Shown here one piece after another: positions 23,012 to 33,246 of a stretch of DNA of 64,000 bases (position 1 is its first letter; each line of letters opens with the position of its first letter). Below the pieces are notes generated by a model. It saw nothing but the letters and a program-made list of their open reading frames with translations. It was not told where the DNA came from and ran no database searches. A program made the position numbers and the translations under genes. Source of the DNA: Bacillus gobiensis (lineage in GTDB: Bacteria; Bacillota; Bacilli; Bacillales; Bacillaceae); assembly GCF_001278705.1 (NCBI RefSeq), contig NZ_CP012600.1, positions 1,674,190 to 1,738,189 of the forward strand. The letters are read 5' to 3'.

Positions 23012-24136
23012 TCAATCAGCAAAGGAAAGCGAAGTCCATAGGATACCTCTTGTCTTCTGAAATATCTCTTCAAATTGCGCAAAAGGCAATGGATTTTTTC
23101 CTTTTCCAAGTTCAATTGTGTAGCCTTCTTTTGAATATCGATGAACATACCAATCACGATAACCCGCATAGCTGTCAAGGTTTCTCACAGGCTTATAACC
23201 GCTCAAGCTTCCAAATAGTTCTACGGTTTTTTGTGATTGTTCAGGTTCAAAGCCTTTATATCCCCAGTAAATTTCCTCTCCCTGCGTATGGAGGGCTAGA
23301 AGTCTGTCAAACTGGCTTTTCTCAGCTAAATTGCTCATTGCAATTGCTTCCGGTTCCGTTAATGGGGCATATCCGGGATAGTCACGGTACGATGGAGATT
23401 TTGGTTTTCTTTGCTGCTCAATTTCCCAAAAAGATGGGAATTGATTATTGAGATCAACTCCGCGAATATTTGCTTTCCATTCATTAAAATCTGGCTGGTG
23501 TTCATTAATTGAAAGTAACGTATCAGTATCAAAATTGACATGGTCGGGACCATTCAAAACGAGGTCAACTCCATCAGGATTAACCAGCGGAACGAGCGAT
23601 ATTTTGGTTTGCTTAAATTGTTCTATAGGAAAAAGTCCAAAATGCTTTTCATTTGTACATAACGAAACTAAAAATTCTTTGCACCATTTCATTAAAACAG
23701 ACGTTGTAATCCACTCATTTGCATGGAACGATGCGTTTATATGAACGCTCTTTGGCGCACCCGCGTCTCCGATTGTCAATTCATGAATCGGCTTCCCTAA
23801 AACAGAGTGTCCAATTACACGATATCTCACAAATGGAAATAGTTCAATTATTTTTTGTAAATCTTTTTCAATTATTTTGGAATTATATACATTTCTTTCA
23901 CCAGCCCAATTGTCTCTTGTTTTTTCCGATTCTTTCACAAGCTCTTCCAGATGAGCGAAGCTGTCTATTCTTTCTGCGCGAAAATCACTCTCATTTAAGA
24001 AAAACCCGGGAATCAACAGCTCATCTTGAGTACAGTCTTGATTGCAAAGGTCCAATATGAAAGGATGAATATTTAACACCTCAGATACTTTTTTCACCTG
24101 CTGCTTTAATCTTGGTTGGATTTGAATAACCGGCAT
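23012..24136 (-). CDS. yqgT: M14-family zinc carboxypeptidase YqgT (gamma-D-glutamyl-diamino acid endopeptidase-like)
   Basis: A 374-residue M14 peptidase. An N-terminal degenerate LysM-like segment (residues about 10-45, VSEVLNIHPFILDL...LIPGF) precedes the catalytic domain. Zinc ligands are in INASFHANEWITT (HxxE) and LLALHTQGEEIYWGY; the catalytic glutamate is in YTIELGKG. The likely substrate is the gamma-D-Glu-diaminopimelate bond of peptidoglycan peptides. There is no classical signal peptide. Two ATGs (24142 and 24136) follow GGAAGGAGAG; the second has the better spacing. Confidence 0.88.
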   Translation of the reverse strand: MPVIQIQPRLKQQVKKVSEVLNIHPFILDLCNQDCTQDELLIPGFFLNESDFRAERIDSFAHLEELVKESEKTRDNWAGERNVYNSKIIEKDLQKIIELFPFVRYRVIGHSVLGKPIHELTIGDAGAPKSVHINASFHANEWITTSVLMKWCKEFLVSLCTNEKHFGLFPIEQFKQTKISLVPLVNPDGVDLVLNGPDHVNFDTDTLLSINEHQPDFNEWKANIRGVDLNNQFPSFWEIEQQRKPKSPSYRDYPGYAPLTEPEAIAMSNLAEKSQFDRLLALHTQGEEIYWGYKGFEPEQSQKTVELFGSLSGYKPVRNLDSYAGYRDWYVHRYSKEGYTIELGKGKNPLPFAQFEEIFQKTRGILWTSLSFAD

Positions 24137-24199
24137 GAACATCTCTCCTTCCCGTAACAATATATGAGCGAAAATAAAAAGATTTTCCCCAATTATAAA

Positions 24200-24230
24200 A
24201 AGCTCCTGCCCATTTTTAGGGCAGAAGCTT
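24200..24230 (-). terminator. Terminator of yqgS
   Basis: Minus-strand AAGCTTCTGCCC and GGGCAGGAGCTT pair (one mismatch) and are followed by TTTATAATT. The stem touches the yqgS stop codon. Confidence 0.82.
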
Positions 24231-26128
24231 CACTGTCCGTCCGGCTTTGAACCATCCACTATTTTGTTTTCTTTATAGAATCGCAGGAGGTCGCCGTAAA
24301 CAATTTCATCAGAATAAGAAAGCTCCTGTTTCGCTTTTTCGATGAATGGCTCGCATCCTTCGGGTTCCTCGTCAATCGGCTCGCCAGTTGCTTTATCATA
24401 GCAGACTCCATCTGTGTATAGTCGATCCTTCGTGATAAAGCTGCCATCTCTTAACACGGTTAAATCTTGTTTTTCCTTAGACAACAAGTCGTTGCCGAAT
24501 TGAATCTGATCTTCTGTATTAATTCCTAATAGATTCATGATCGTAGGCCGGATGTCAATTTGACCACCGACTTTTTCAATTGTTTTCGGACCTTTATCCG
24601 TAATGCCTGGAATATGAACGACAAATGGGACTTTCTGCAGCTGCGTTTCTTCAAAAGGGGTAATTTCCTTACCTAAAAACTGCCCCATTGCTTCATTATG
24701 ATTCTCAGAAATTCCGTAGTGATCCCCATAGAGTACAATAATCGAATTTTCATATAAACCGTCTTCTTTCAGCTTTTCGATAAATCGTTTTAATGCTTCG
24801 TCCTGATAACGTACAGTAGGGAAATAACGATTTAATGTCCTACTGCTGGAATCATACTCATCAATCATTTTATCTTCTTCTCCGAGTTCAAATGGAAAAT
24901 GATTCGTTAACGTAATCAAACGTGTATAAAACGGCTGAGGCATTTCTTTCATTAACTCAACAGATTGTTCAAAAAACTCTTTGTCTTTCAGCCCCCATCC
25001 TATCGAGTTATCTTCATTGACATTGTAGCTGTCGAGATCGAAAAATTTGTCATAGCCGAAAGAATCATAGACGAGATCCCTGTTCCAAAAGCTTTTGTTG
25101 TTGGCATGCATAACTGAAGAATAATAGCCATTCTCCTTAAATATATCAGGAGATGCCATGTACTTATTCCCCGGATTTGTAAAGAAAACAGCGCCTCTTC
25201 CTAACGGATACAATGAATTGTCTACGATAAATTCAGAATCAGACGTTTTTCCCTGGCCCGTTTGATGGTAGAAATTCGTAAAGTTGTAGCTTTCCTTTAT
25301 TAAATCATTAAGATAAGGAGTGATTTCTTTGCCATTCAATTTTTTATTCACGACGAAGCTCTGAGTTGATTCAAGAGAAATCGCAATTACGTTTCTGCCT
25401 TTTGCGATTCCGGCCAACTCTTCATTTGGATCAACACGGTTTGCATCCACATAGTTTTGAATCTCAGTCAGGCTATTGCTGTCAGCCAGAGCACGTTGTG
25501 CAGATTGCTTTGATTGAAGCATGGCATCATAGAGGTGAAAATTAAAAACGCTGATGTTTTTTACAAGCATTTCCCGGTCAAAGGATCTTGTTAATAACTG
25601 CGGTCTTTCCGCTTCGGCAATTCCCAAATTAAAAAAGAAAACAGCAGCGACAAGAAGAAAATAAGCCGTCTTCTCTTTTCTAGTTGCCCTTAAATCCGTT
25701 TTAAACTTAGGGTTTGACTTGTACAGCCAAAGTAAAATCAGAAGATCCAGCACCATGAATAAATCGCTTATTTCAAACAAGCTCGTAATGCTGCTTCCCA
25801 AATCTCCCATGTTGCTAGTCTGAAACAAAACAGGAATTGTTAAAAAGTCATCGTAAAAACGATAAAATATCACATTTGCCATCAGAATGAATGTGACAAA
25901 AAAGCTTGCAGCAAGAATATACCGGTTTCTGTTCTTTTCTTTAAAAAACAACCCTATGCCAAATATAAATAGCAAAAAGCTTAACGGATTAATAAATAAA
26001 ATAAACTCTTGTGTGATATTTTCAATTTTAATGTTAAAGCTTGTTTTATAAATAATATAGGTTTTAAGCCACATGAAAATAGTAGCAAGTACCAAGAAAG
26101 AAATTTTTGAAAATGATCCTCTTCGCAT
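24230..26128 (-). CDS. yqgS: LtaS-type polyglycerolphosphate synthase/primase YqgS
   Basis: A 632-residue membrane enzyme of the LtaS family. Five transmembrane helices lie in the first 200 residues, followed by an extracellular sulfatase-fold domain. The catalytic threonine is in [14 protein letters not shown], with further metal-binding segments [13 protein letters not shown] and [17 protein letters not shown]. subtilis has four paralogues; YqgS makes glycerol-phosphate chains with a minor role and is tied to sporulation. The ATG at 26128 is taken because AGGAGG lies seven bases before it. Neighbour order matches yqgS exactly. Confidence 0.9.
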   Translation of the reverse strand: MRRGSFSKISFLVLATIFMWLKTYIIYKTSFNIKIENITQEFILFINPLSFLLFIFGIGLFFKEKNRNRYILAASFFVTFILMANVIFYRFYDDFLTIPVLFQTSNMGDLGSSITSLFEISDLFMVLDLLILLWLYKSNPKFKTDLRATRKEKTAYFLLVAAVFFFNLGIAEAERPQLLTRSFDREMLVKNISVFNFHLYDAMLQSKQSAQRALADSNSLTEIQNYVDANRVDPNEELAGIAKGRNVIAISLESTQSFVVNKKLNGKEITPYLNDLIKESYNFTNFYHQTGQGKTSDSEFIVDNSLYPLGRGAVFFTNPGNKYMASPDIFKENGYYSSVMHANNKSFWNRDLVYDSFGYDKFFDLDSYNVNEDNSIGWGLKDKEFFEQSVELMKEMPQPFYTRLITLTNHFPFELGEEDKMIDEYDSSSRTLNRYFPTVRYQDEALKRFIEKLKEDGLYENSIIVLYGDHYGISENHNEAMGQFLGKEITPFEETQLQKVPFVVHIPGITDKGPKTIEKVGGQIDIRPTIMNLLGINTEDQIQFGNDLLSKEKQDLTVLRDGSFITKDRLYTDGVCYDKATGEPIDEEPEGCEPFIEKAKQELSYSDEIVYGDLLRFYKENKIVDGSKPDGQ

Positions 26129-26377
26129 TCGCATGCCTCCTAATGCAACAAACAACTCGCATTTAAACGTGTGCCTCTGATTTTTAACAAAAAAACAGAA
26201 ATCTAAACCAAATCTTAATCCATTTTTTACAACAAATCAACGAATTACGAGTTTTGTCACTGAACTGAAATCTTCTTGACTTGTTCCGATAGTAAGACGA
26301 GTTAAACTGGTTAAAGTTTCATGTTTTTTTCGTTAAAGGAAAATCAAATCTTTAGACCTATATTTTGAAACGCTAAA

Positions 26378-26431
26378 CAGTGGAGGTTTTATTCAAAAGA
26401 TGTTTAGCCTTTTGAAAATATTCCTCCACTG
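26378..26431. other. 54-nt nested inverted repeat between glcK and yqgS
   Basis: CAGTGGAGG (26378..26386) pairs with CCTCCACTG (26423..26431), and inside it TTCAAAAG (26392..26399) pairs with CTTTTGAA (26409..26416). An alternative pair GCTAAA (26372..26377) and TTTAGC (26403..26408) competes. No T run follows on the minus strand. It could be a read-through terminator, an mRNA stabiliser or a mobile-element relic. Confidence 0.6.
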
Positions 26432-26514
26432 ATCTCCGGTCTGATCCAATTTTAATAAGTCAGTTTATTTCCCCTGTGTATATGCAATTAACTCATTTCT
26501 CCCAAGAAAGTAAC

Positions 26515-27510
26515 TTACTCAGCGTTCAGGCGAGAAATAACATTCAATTGTTGGTTTTGCAAATAGAGGTTTCTTGCAATCCATGCGCCCCCGATAACAC
26601 CTGCGTCGTTTCCAAGTTCAGCAATAGAAATTTCTGCAGAATTGGCTGCACGAGGAAAAGCATATTTTTTATAGGCTTTTTCAAGCTTGCTGCGCAGCAG
26701 TTCTCCAGCTTTTGAAACCCCGCCGCCGATCACTATTTGAGAAGGGTTTAATGCGCTTCCAAGGTGGCCCAATACAAGTCCCAAATGTCCAGTAACATAC
26801 TCTATTACTTCCATTGCCAGCTCATCTCCTGCCTTAGCAGCTTCAAACACTTCTCTGGCAGTAATAAATGAATGTTTTCTTAGCAGTGAAGGCTGATCAC
26901 CGTGCTCTTTTAGTTTCTCTAACGCTATACGTACGATTCCAGTAGCAGATGCTATTGTTTCGATGCAGCCGGTTTTGCCGCAATTGCAAAGTGCTCCGCC
27001 GCTCGGCAAAGAACATATATGACCAATTTCTCCGCCAGCTCCATTTATGCCATGAACCACTTCACCATTAACGATAATTCCTCCACCAACTCCCGTACCT
27101 AAAGTGACCAAAATTAGGTCGTTGGCACCATTTCCTGCACCTTTCCACATTTCTCCCAACGCTGCGATATTGGCATCGTTTTCAACAGCAGCCGGTAAAC
27201 CTGTTTCCGTATGTAAATGTTCTTGTAGCGGATAGTTTTTCCATCCAAGATTAACAGTTTCATAGATGATTCCCGAATTATAATCCACTGGACCAGGCGC
27301 ACCCATCCCTAGAGCACACAGCTTTCTTTTGGACTGATTAATCTCAGAAAGTTTATCATCAATAGCCTGCGCAATATCTGCAACTATCGTTTCCCCGCTT
27401 TTATCGGTGGGGATTTCCCATTTGTATTGAATTGTACCTTCAAAGTCAACAAAAGCAATTTTTATTGTGGTGCCGCCTAAATCAACACCTACTAACCAGC
27501 TGTCATTCAT
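26515..27510 (-). CDS. glcK: Glucokinase GlcK (ROK family)
   Basis: A 331-residue ROK-family sugar kinase: N-terminal phosphate loop [16 protein letters not shown], the catalytic aspartate in [30 protein letters not shown], and the zinc-binding motif [22 protein letters not shown]. It phosphorylates glucose to glucose-6-phosphate with ATP in the cytoplasm. Length agrees with B. subtilis GlcK (321). It follows yqgQ by 34 bases and is cotranscribed with it. Confidence 0.95.
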   Translation of the reverse strand: MNDSWLVGVDLGGTTIKIAFVDFEGTIQYKWEIPTDKSGETIVADIAQAIDDKLSEINQSKRKLCALGMGAPGPVDYNSGIIYETVNLGWKNYPLQEHLHTETGLPAAVENDANIAALGEMWKGAGNGANDLILVTLGTGVGGGIIVNGEVVHGINGAGGEIGHICSLPSGGALCNCGKTGCIETIASATGIVRIALEKLKEHGDQPSLLRKHSFITAREVFEAAKAGDELAMEVIEYVTGHLGLVLGHLGSALNPSQIVIGGGVSKAGELLRSKLEKAYKKYAFPRAANSAEISIAELGNDAGVIGGAWIARNLYLQNQQLNVISRLNAE

Positions 27511-27544
27511 TCCATATCACCTTTACCTGTTCATTTCTGAATTT

Positions 27545-27739
27545 TTATTTAGAGATGGCAGCGAGTTCTTTTTTCACGAGCATAGTCGCTGTTAAAAAAT
27601 CCTCTCGTGTCATCATCTCATCTGCATACAGTTCAATTAGTTCTCCAAGCATAAACTCCAGCTCTGCTTTTCGGTCGCCAAAGTATACATAGGTTCCAAA
27701 GCGCCGAAGAAAAGCTTGGACATCATATAAAGTTTTCAT
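27545..27739 (-). CDS. yqgQ: YqgQ family protein (DUF910)
   Basis: A 64-residue helical protein, MKTLYDVQAFLRRFGTYVYF then GDRKAELEFMLGELIELYAD, typical of the YqgQ three-helix fold. Function unknown, possibly nucleic-acid binding. It sits directly before glcK, as in B. subtilis. Confidence 0.92.
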   Translation of the reverse strand: MKTLYDVQAFLRRFGTYVYFGDRKAELEFMLGELIELYADEMMTREDFLTATMLVKKELAAISK

Positions 27740-27893
27740 GCTACACCATACTTTTTGAAATTACTTTATTACAGTACTAGCGTATAAACAATCTATTGAT
27801 TCGTCAAGGTAAAGCTTGCCTAAGTCTTTATTCATAAAAAATCCTATGCAGGACTCTGGAAAAACTTGCTCGTTTTTTTAGTCAAAACGTCTC

Positions 27894-29069
27894 TCAATAC
27901 GTATAGATTCCGTATAAAAATGCACCTGCACCTAAAATTACGGCGATGAGAAACGCCGCACCTTGAAGCGGCAAATTGGTTCTCTTTGGCATTCCTACTG
28001 CAGCAGCCGCAAGAAAACCGCCGATCAGTCCGCCAAAATGGCCGGCATTGTCGATATTCGGAACAAAGAAGCCGATACCTGCGTTTATTCCAATAAGAAC
28101 TAATATATTCATTCCAATTGATTTAAAAAAGAGCTGTCTGTTCTGAAATACGAGGTACAGCAAAGCTCCCATGCAGCCAAAAATCGCGCCGGATGCACCG
28201 GCAGAAGGAAAAGGGCTAAAAAGAAAACTGCCAATACTTCCGAATATTCCGGCTGCCAAATATATAAACAAAAATCGTCCAGAACCATAGATTCTTTCTG
28301 CAGTTCCTCCGACAGAAATCAATGCGACGGTATTAAACAGCAGATGTGTCATGCCGATATGCAGCACAATCGGCGTAATTAATCTCCACCACTCTCCTGC
28401 GGCAAGCAGCGAGTTTTCCTTTGCCCCAAATTCAATTAGTGTCTGAGTATTGGTACTCCCCCCAGCAGCTTCCAGAAGAATAAAGAGTAAAACTTGCACG
28501 CCGGCAAAAAAGTACGTTACATATGGTTTCCCATACTGAAACATTTCTGCCTGCTTGGATCTTTCCGCTTCCTTATGCTTTGCGGTTTGCATAACTTGAT
28601 TCCTTGTATCCATCACCTGATCATATGTAACAGCCTCATAAGAAGGATCAAGCGGGCCAAAGCTAATATTTAACGCAGATCCTAGTCTTTCGGCATTCTC
28701 TTGTAGTGACAATGGGTGAACTAAAAAAGTAACCACTTCCACATTCTTAGTCTCAGAAACGGAAAAAGGGATATCATTCCTATCATTTACCGGCGGTTGA
28801 GCAGTAAAATGGACATTAAGCAAACGGATGGATTTCTTATTTATCCTCATTCGCAATTGCTCCAGCTTCTGCATCTGAATCTCTGTTTCTCTTTCTACCT
28901 CTTGACTGAAATCGACATCTCTTCTGTTAAAACGAATGAAATCAAAAGAAGAATTATAAGAAGGCTGCAGCCAGATTTCTTCTGTGTCTAACGACATGCT
29001 TACTAGATCATACTGCTTCTCGATAAGCTTTAATACTAAATTCCAATACACATTCTGAAATGAATACAT
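27894..29069 (-). CDS. gluP: Rhomboid protease GluP lacking the TPR tail
   Basis: A 391-residue rhomboid intramembrane serine protease. The N-terminal cytosolic domain spans about 1-165. The membrane core has WWRLITPIVLHIGMTHLLFNT, the catalytic serine in GASGAIFG and the catalytic histidine in NAGHFGGLIGGF. B. subtilis GluP (YqgP, 507 aa) continues with TPR repeats; here the protein stops right after the last helix. The start is the ATG at 29069, which aligns with the B. subtilis N-terminus. An in-frame ATG at 29117 lies upstream of TGGTATAAT, which looks like this gene's own extended -10. GluP helps clear manganese/magnesium transporter proteins with FtsH in B. subtilis. Confidence 0.9.
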   Translation of the reverse strand: MYSFQNVYWNLVLKLIEKQYDLVSMSLDTEEIWLQPSYNSSFDFIRFNRRDVDFSQEVERETEIQMQKLEQLRMRINKKSIRLLNVHFTAQPPVNDRNDIPFSVSETKNVEVVTFLVHPLSLQENAERLGSALNISFGPLDPSYEAVTYDQVMDTRNQVMQTAKHKEAERSKQAEMFQYGKPYVTYFFAGVQVLLFILLEAAGGSTNTQTLIEFGAKENSLLAAGEWWRLITPIVLHIGMTHLLFNTVALISVGGTAERIYGSGRFLFIYLAAGIFGSIGSFLFSPFPSAGASGAIFGCMGALLYLVFQNRQLFFKSIGMNILVLIGINAGIGFFVPNIDNAGHFGGLIGGFLAAAAVGMPKRTNLPLQGAAFLIAVILGAGAFLYGIYTY

Positions 29070-29090
29070 ACGTCTAACGCTCCAAGTAAA

Positions 29091-29099
29091 TTTTACTTC
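29091..29099 (-). promoter_or_regulatory. Extended -10 promoter element before gluP
   Basis: Minus-strand TGGTATAAT is an extended -10 about 22 bases upstream of the chosen gluP start, with no good -35. It supports starting gluP at 29069 rather than 29117. Confidence 0.5.
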
Positions 29100-29167
29100 A
29101 TTATACCAGTATTTCATATGATTCTCAGCTAACAGCCATTATCCTTTTCGTTCATGGGTTTTAAGTA

Positions 29168-29198
29168 ATAAAAAAACCGCCCAGATAACCTGAGCGAC
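29168..29198 (-). terminator. Terminator after yqgO
   Basis: Minus-strand CGCTCAG and CTGGGCG (one G-U pair) around a short loop, then GTTTTTTT. Confidence 0.8.
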
Positions 29199-29207
29199 TT
29201 TTAGAAA

Positions 29208-29381
29208 CTATAGTGCCTGTTCAATAAATCGGTTTCGAATAAAAGGAATTTTCATAATTGAATGAATGAAGTAATGTCTGAGCTTGTCTTGCCCTAAAAC
29301 CACATTAAGAACTCTGTAGCGGTTATCGACAAGGATTGAAAGTACAGCTGCGCATATCAGGATAAACAAAAGTTTTTTCAT
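29208..29381 (-). CDS. yqgO: Small membrane protein YqgO
   Basis: A 57-residue protein: MKKLLFILICAAVLSILVDN forms a membrane helix or uncleaved signal, followed by the basic RYRVLNVVLGQDKLRHYFIH. GGAGGG lies nine bases before the ATG. Position between yqgN and gluP and the general pattern match B. subtilis YqgO (about 60 aa). Function unknown. Confidence 0.75.
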   Translation of the reverse strand: MKKLLFILICAAVLSILVDNRYRVLNVVLGQDKLRHYFIHSIMKIPFIRNRFIEQAL

Positions 29382-29426
29382 TTTAGAAATCCCTCCTATA
29401 CGTATCCTGTCTTACTAGCCGATTAT

Positions 29427-29993
29427 TTATTCTGCAGGGCAATGAATAATTTCTTTTTCTGTCACAATTTGCTCTACTGGGATATCATGCGGGAAATGAG
29501 GGACTTCGGGAATAACTTGAAATGAATAGGCGAGTGAAAGCGTTCTTCCGCTGAAGTTAACCAAATACCGGTCAAAATAGCCTCCTCCATACCCGATTCG
29601 AAATCCGTTTCTCCCAAAACAAATACCGGGAACAACCATCAAATCAATTGTGCTTTTTTCCATCATTTCTGTCTCATCTACTAATGGTTCATACAAATTC
29701 CCATATGTTTTTTTTACCTGGCCAAATTGTTTGATCTGCCTGAATTGCATTTCGTTTGTTCGAGGATCGCATTTCGGCACTCCTACAATTTTCCCTTCCT
29801 CCCATGCCTTCTCAATAATTAATTCCGTTGGTATCTCCCATTTAATCGAAACCGTTATTGCGATTGTTTTTGCAGCTGCCCATTCTGGGGTTTCAAAAAG
29901 GGCTTGATGAATGTTGTTGATTTGCCATTCTTTCTTCACTGCATGCATTTCACTCAGCTTTTGCAGCATTTGCCTTCTCAGTTCTTTTTTCAA
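29427..29993 (-). CDS. yqgN: 5-formyltetrahydrofolate cyclo-ligase YqgN
   Basis: A 188-residue enzyme that converts 5-formyl-THF to 5,10-methenyl-THF with ATP. Seen: N-terminal KKELRRQM basic motif, VGVPKCDPRTNEM, and the family signature MVVPGICFGRNGFRIGYGGG with YFDRYL. Cytoplasmic folate metabolism. Complete for the family. It lies downstream of rpmG on the same strand, behind the rpmG terminator. Confidence 0.93.
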   Translation of the reverse strand: MKKELRRQMLQKLSEMHAVKKEWQINNIHQALFETPEWAAAKTIAITVSIKWEIPTELIIEKAWEEGKIVGVPKCDPRTNEMQFRQIKQFGQVKKTYGNLYEPLVDETEMMEKSTIDLMVVPGICFGRNGFRIGYGGGYFDRYLVNFSGRTLSLAYSFQVIPEVPHFPHDIPVEQIVTEKEIIHCPAE

Positions 29994-30021
29994 GCGATTC
30001 CCCGCCTCTTTTGTTGAATAA

Positions 30022-30047
30022 AAAAAACAACAGGAAATCTCCTGCTG
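30022..30047 (-). terminator. Terminator after rpmG
   Basis: Minus-strand AACAGCAGG and CCTGTTGTT around AGATTT, followed by eight T, directly behind the rpmG stop. Confidence 0.88.
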
Positions 30048-30438
<391 letters not shown>

Positions 30439-30792
30439 GTGGAAATTGCTATTGCCGTATTATTTATTGCCAGTATCGTGCTAATCGCACTATCATATTT
30501 TCAAAGAGACTCAATCAAGGATGTGGAGCAGGAAGTAGAAACATTACAGCTTTCAGCTATGCAGGAAATTTACAAGTTAAAGAAGAAAATGACCGTCCTT
30601 GAAGAAGAGCTGCTAGATACCAATTTCGTTGCTGGCAAAACGAACGTTAGCCACATTGATCAGCATACGGTCAAACAAATTATTTCGAAATACAACAACG
30701 GCATGTCCGTAGAAGCCATTTCAAGAGCTGAACATGTTTCAGTCGAAGATGTTCGCGCAATTATTAAAGACAATGAGAGGGTTCTCGTATGA
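30439..30792 (+). CDS. yqzD: YqzD-like membrane-anchored coiled-coil protein
   Basis: A 117-residue protein: a membrane helix EIAIAVLFIASIVLIALSYF, a coiled coil (about residues 25-60, VEQEVETLQLSAMQEIYKLK), and a small C-terminal helix-turn-helix-like part (TVKQIISKYNNGMSVEAISR). The GTG at 30439 is chosen because AAGGTG lies six bases upstream; a GTG at 30424 would add five residues ahead of the helix. It overlaps yqzC by four bases. Function unknown; symbol by position and length. Confidence 0.75.
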   Translation: MEIAIAVLFIASIVLIALSYFQRDSIKDVEQEVETLQLSAMQEIYKLKKKMTVLEEELLDTNFVAGKTNVSHIDQHTVKQIISKYNNGMSVEAISRAEHVSVEDVRAIIKDNERVLV

Positions 30793-31274
30793 CCAAAAGA
30801 GGATTACAGGCGTTTGCTGGAGGAATGATTCTTGCTACTTCAGTGCTTGCAGGAACATTTTATTTTTCACCTGATGAAAAAGCTGATGCTTCCAAAGATG
30901 AGGCAGAGATCACAGAAAACCAAGTGAAGTCGTACTTAGAAGCCAATAAATTGGTGTCACTGAAACGGAATGACTATGAGAAGCTTCTTACTTCAAAAGA
31001 AGAGGCATTAAAGCAAGCTGATAAGGCTGAACAAGAGAAGCCTGCCGAAAAAGAAACTTCTAAAAAAGAAGGAAATTACAAGTTGACCATTCAAGACGGA
31101 ATGAGTTCTGCTGACGTCTCGAATCAACTTGAAAAAGACGGACTCATCCCTTCCGCAAGAGATTTTAACGACTATGTGATCGACGGCGGCTACCATACTA
31201 AGGTACGTGCAGGTGATTTTGAATTAAAATACGGTATGGGCTTTAAACAGATAGTAAACGTTCTGACACGTTAA
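30789..31274 (+). CDS. yqzC: YqzC-like protein with MltG/YceG LysM-like domain
   Basis: A 161-residue protein with an N-terminal membrane anchor or signal (RGLQAFAGGMILATSVLAGT). A charged, lysine/glutamate-rich linker follows, then a C-terminal domain (YKLTIQDGMSSADVSNQLEK ... DGLIPSARDFNDYVIDGGYH ... VRAGDFELKYGM). This matches the LysM-like subdomain of endolytic transglycosylase MltG but lacks the catalytic part. Likely outside the membrane and in contact with peptidoglycan. Cotranscribed with yqzD. Confidence 0.8.
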   Translation: MTKRGLQAFAGGMILATSVLAGTFYFSPDEKADASKDEAEITENQVKSYLEANKLVSLKRNDYEKLLTSKEEALKQADKAEQEKPAEKETSKKEGNYKLTIQDGMSSADVSNQLEKDGLIPSARDFNDYVIDGGYHTKVRAGDFELKYGMGFKQIVNVLTR

Positions 31275-31275
31275 A

Positions 31276-31304
31276 AACAGGCTGAGATTCAGCCTGTTTT
31301 TTTG
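31276..31304 (+). terminator. Terminator after yqzC
   Basis: AACAGGCTGA and TCAGCCTGTT around a short loop, then seven T. Confidence 0.9.
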
Positions 31305-31411
31305 TACATAATATGTTAGTACGAGATTTTGACTATTTTCTAATAGAGACACTCATACTGTTTTAAGTTGAAAATAGGAATCATATAATCGCATTTAAAA
31401 AAATATATTTT

Positions 31412-33151
31412 TTAAATTAAAAACTTTTTTACGCTCTGTGAAAGAAGAGTAGATTGCTGTTTTAACTCTTGAATTTGCTTAAAAATATGGCCGATTTCTT
31501 GATTTTGCGTATAAATTGATGCAGCAGTTTGGTTTGTCCCAGATGAAAATTCAGCTGAGGCTGAAGCAATGTGCTGAAGCCAGCCCATAATTATTTCACT
31601 GCGCTCCGTTGTATGCTTAAGCACAGATGAGATTTCGTCAATGTGTTCTCCCATTCCTTCTGTTTCTTCTTTTATTTTTTCAAATCGGATACCAACCTCG
31701 TCCATCTGGATTGCTCCTGTACTTACTTCCTTATAGCTTGTTTGAAGCAAAGAAGATACCTTTTCGCTGTTTTCCTGAACGCTGGCTGAAATCGCTGTAA
31801 TTTCTTTAACGGATTCATCGACTTTAGCCGACAGCTTTCTGACTTCATTCGCCACGACCGTAAATCCTCTGCCGCTCTCACCTGCTCTTGCCGCCTCAAT
31901 CGCAGCATTTAGTGCAAGAAGATTCGTTTGTTCAGCAATCGCCTGAATGGCTCGTCCCAGCTTTGACACTTTTACCATCTCGGCATTCAAGTTGTTCACC
32001 TGGTCATGAGCCATTTTTACTGTACTGTACATTTGCTTCATTTGCTGTGAAAGAGCCGTTACAACAGAAAATCCATCCTTCGTGCTTGAAAGCATACGCA
32101 CGGAAGATTGGTGTAAAGATTCTCCTGATCCGCTTACGTTTTTCACCTCTTCATTAAAAGTCGTAAATTCTTCAAGCATATTCCCTAGATAGCCGCTTTG
32201 CTGCTCCATGTTTTCAGACATCCCTTCCATGGTCTCAGAAATAACTGCGCTTGTTTTCTGGACATCTCCGGAATGTGCGGCCAGTAAGTCTGATTGGTCC
32301 GAAATCTCAGCTGAAGCAGCCGTTATTTGCAATACCATTTGTTTTAAACTTTCAGCCATCTGATTGCTGCTTGCTGCAAGCAACCCAAGTTCATCCTTCG
32401 TATGCGGGATGACCGGATCTACAGATAGATTTCCTTTTGCGACTTCATCTGACAAATGCACCATTTGTTTAAGATTCCGTTTGATTCCACTTAAAATGAT
32501 CCATAGCGGCACACCGCTTAAAATAATGGCAAATATGATTGAAACGATAAGAACTGTCAATGAAGTTGCAGCTCCGCATTCTGCTTTTTCTGAAGAAATC
32601 TCTCTTTCGTTGTTTATCGATTCTCTAATCGTATGCAGCAGGTCAAGATTCTCGTCTCTGAGTTTTGCCGTTTCGTCTCTTGCTTGTGTGTAAATATCCT
32701 CATCGAGCCTTAATACTGAAGGCATGACCGTATTGACAAAGAGTTCATCCATTTTGTCATTATTTTTTATCAACTGATCGACTTGTTGTTGATAGTTTTT
32801 ATCATTTTTTTTAATATCATCAAGAGATTGTTTCAGCTGATTGCGATATGTACGAAATTCCTGAACGTACTGCTCCTCTTTGAATGTAATGTAATCTGAA
32901 AGCTTTGCATCCTTGGCGCGAATCATTGACCCGATTTCAGTCACTAGGACCGATCGCTCACTGCTAATATCCATTTCTTTCACATCTTTAATTAGCTGGG
33001 ACAAATATACGGCAGCAACCAATGCGGCAAATATGGTCAGGCTGATCGTAATCAAGTATGAAACAATAATTTTCTTTGTAAAGGACAACCCGCTCCATGC
33101 AGTCAATGTTGTTAAAGGATTTGTTTTTAATTTGCTCCAAATTCCGGCCAT
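31412..33151 (-). CDS. Methyl-accepting chemotaxis protein
   Basis: A 579-residue chemoreceptor. TM1 is at about 27-53, a helical-bundle sensor domain at 54-192, TM2 at 193-221, HAMP at about 222-275 ([20 protein letters not shown]) and the signalling domain to the end. The hairpin-tip signature [20 protein letters not shown] is intact, so it should couple to CheW/CheA. The sensor domain has the look of the 4HB_MCP type and its ligand is unknown. It stands between phoU and yqzC, a place where B. subtilis has no receptor, so it is an insertion relative to that genome. Confidence 0.92.
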   Translation of the reverse strand: MAGIWSKLKTNPLTTLTAWSGLSFTKKIIVSYLITISLTIFAALVAAVYLSQLIKDVKEMDISSERSVLVTEIGSMIRAKDAKLSDYITFKEEQYVQEFRTYRNQLKQSLDDIKKNDKNYQQQVDQLIKNNDKMDELFVNTVMPSVLRLDEDIYTQARDETAKLRDENLDLLHTIRESINNEREISSEKAECGAATSLTVLIVSIIFAIILSGVPLWIILSGIKRNLKQMVHLSDEVAKGNLSVDPVIPHTKDELGLLAASSNQMAESLKQMVLQITAASAEISDQSDLLAAHSGDVQKTSAVISETMEGMSENMEQQSGYLGNMLEEFTTFNEEVKNVSGSGESLHQSSVRMLSSTKDGFSVVTALSQQMKQMYSTVKMAHDQVNNLNAEMVKVSKLGRAIQAIAEQTNLLALNAAIEAARAGESGRGFTVVANEVRKLSAKVDESVKEITAISASVQENSEKVSSLLQTSYKEVSTGAIQMDEVGIRFEKIKEETEGMGEHIDEISSVLKHTTERSEIIMGWLQHIASASAEFSSGTNQTAASIYTQNQEIGHIFKQIQELKQQSTLLSQSVKKFLI

Positions 33152-33220
33152 GAATAGTTCCTCCCGCTTATATATGTAATATCTACTAGGTCATATGAAC
33201 TATAAACAAAGCAAAAATAC

Positions 33221-33246
33221 AAGCCCTGAAAAGAAATTCAGGGCTT
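33221..33246 (-). terminator. Terminator of the pst-phoU operon
   Basis: Minus-strand AAGCCCTGAA and TTCAGGGCTT arms just behind the phoU stop codon, then GTATTTTT. Confidence 0.82.

Noticed and set aside
22850-23041. 63-codon plus-strand ORF overlapping the yqgT end
   Set aside because: It is antisense to yqgT at its end and lacks a start signal.
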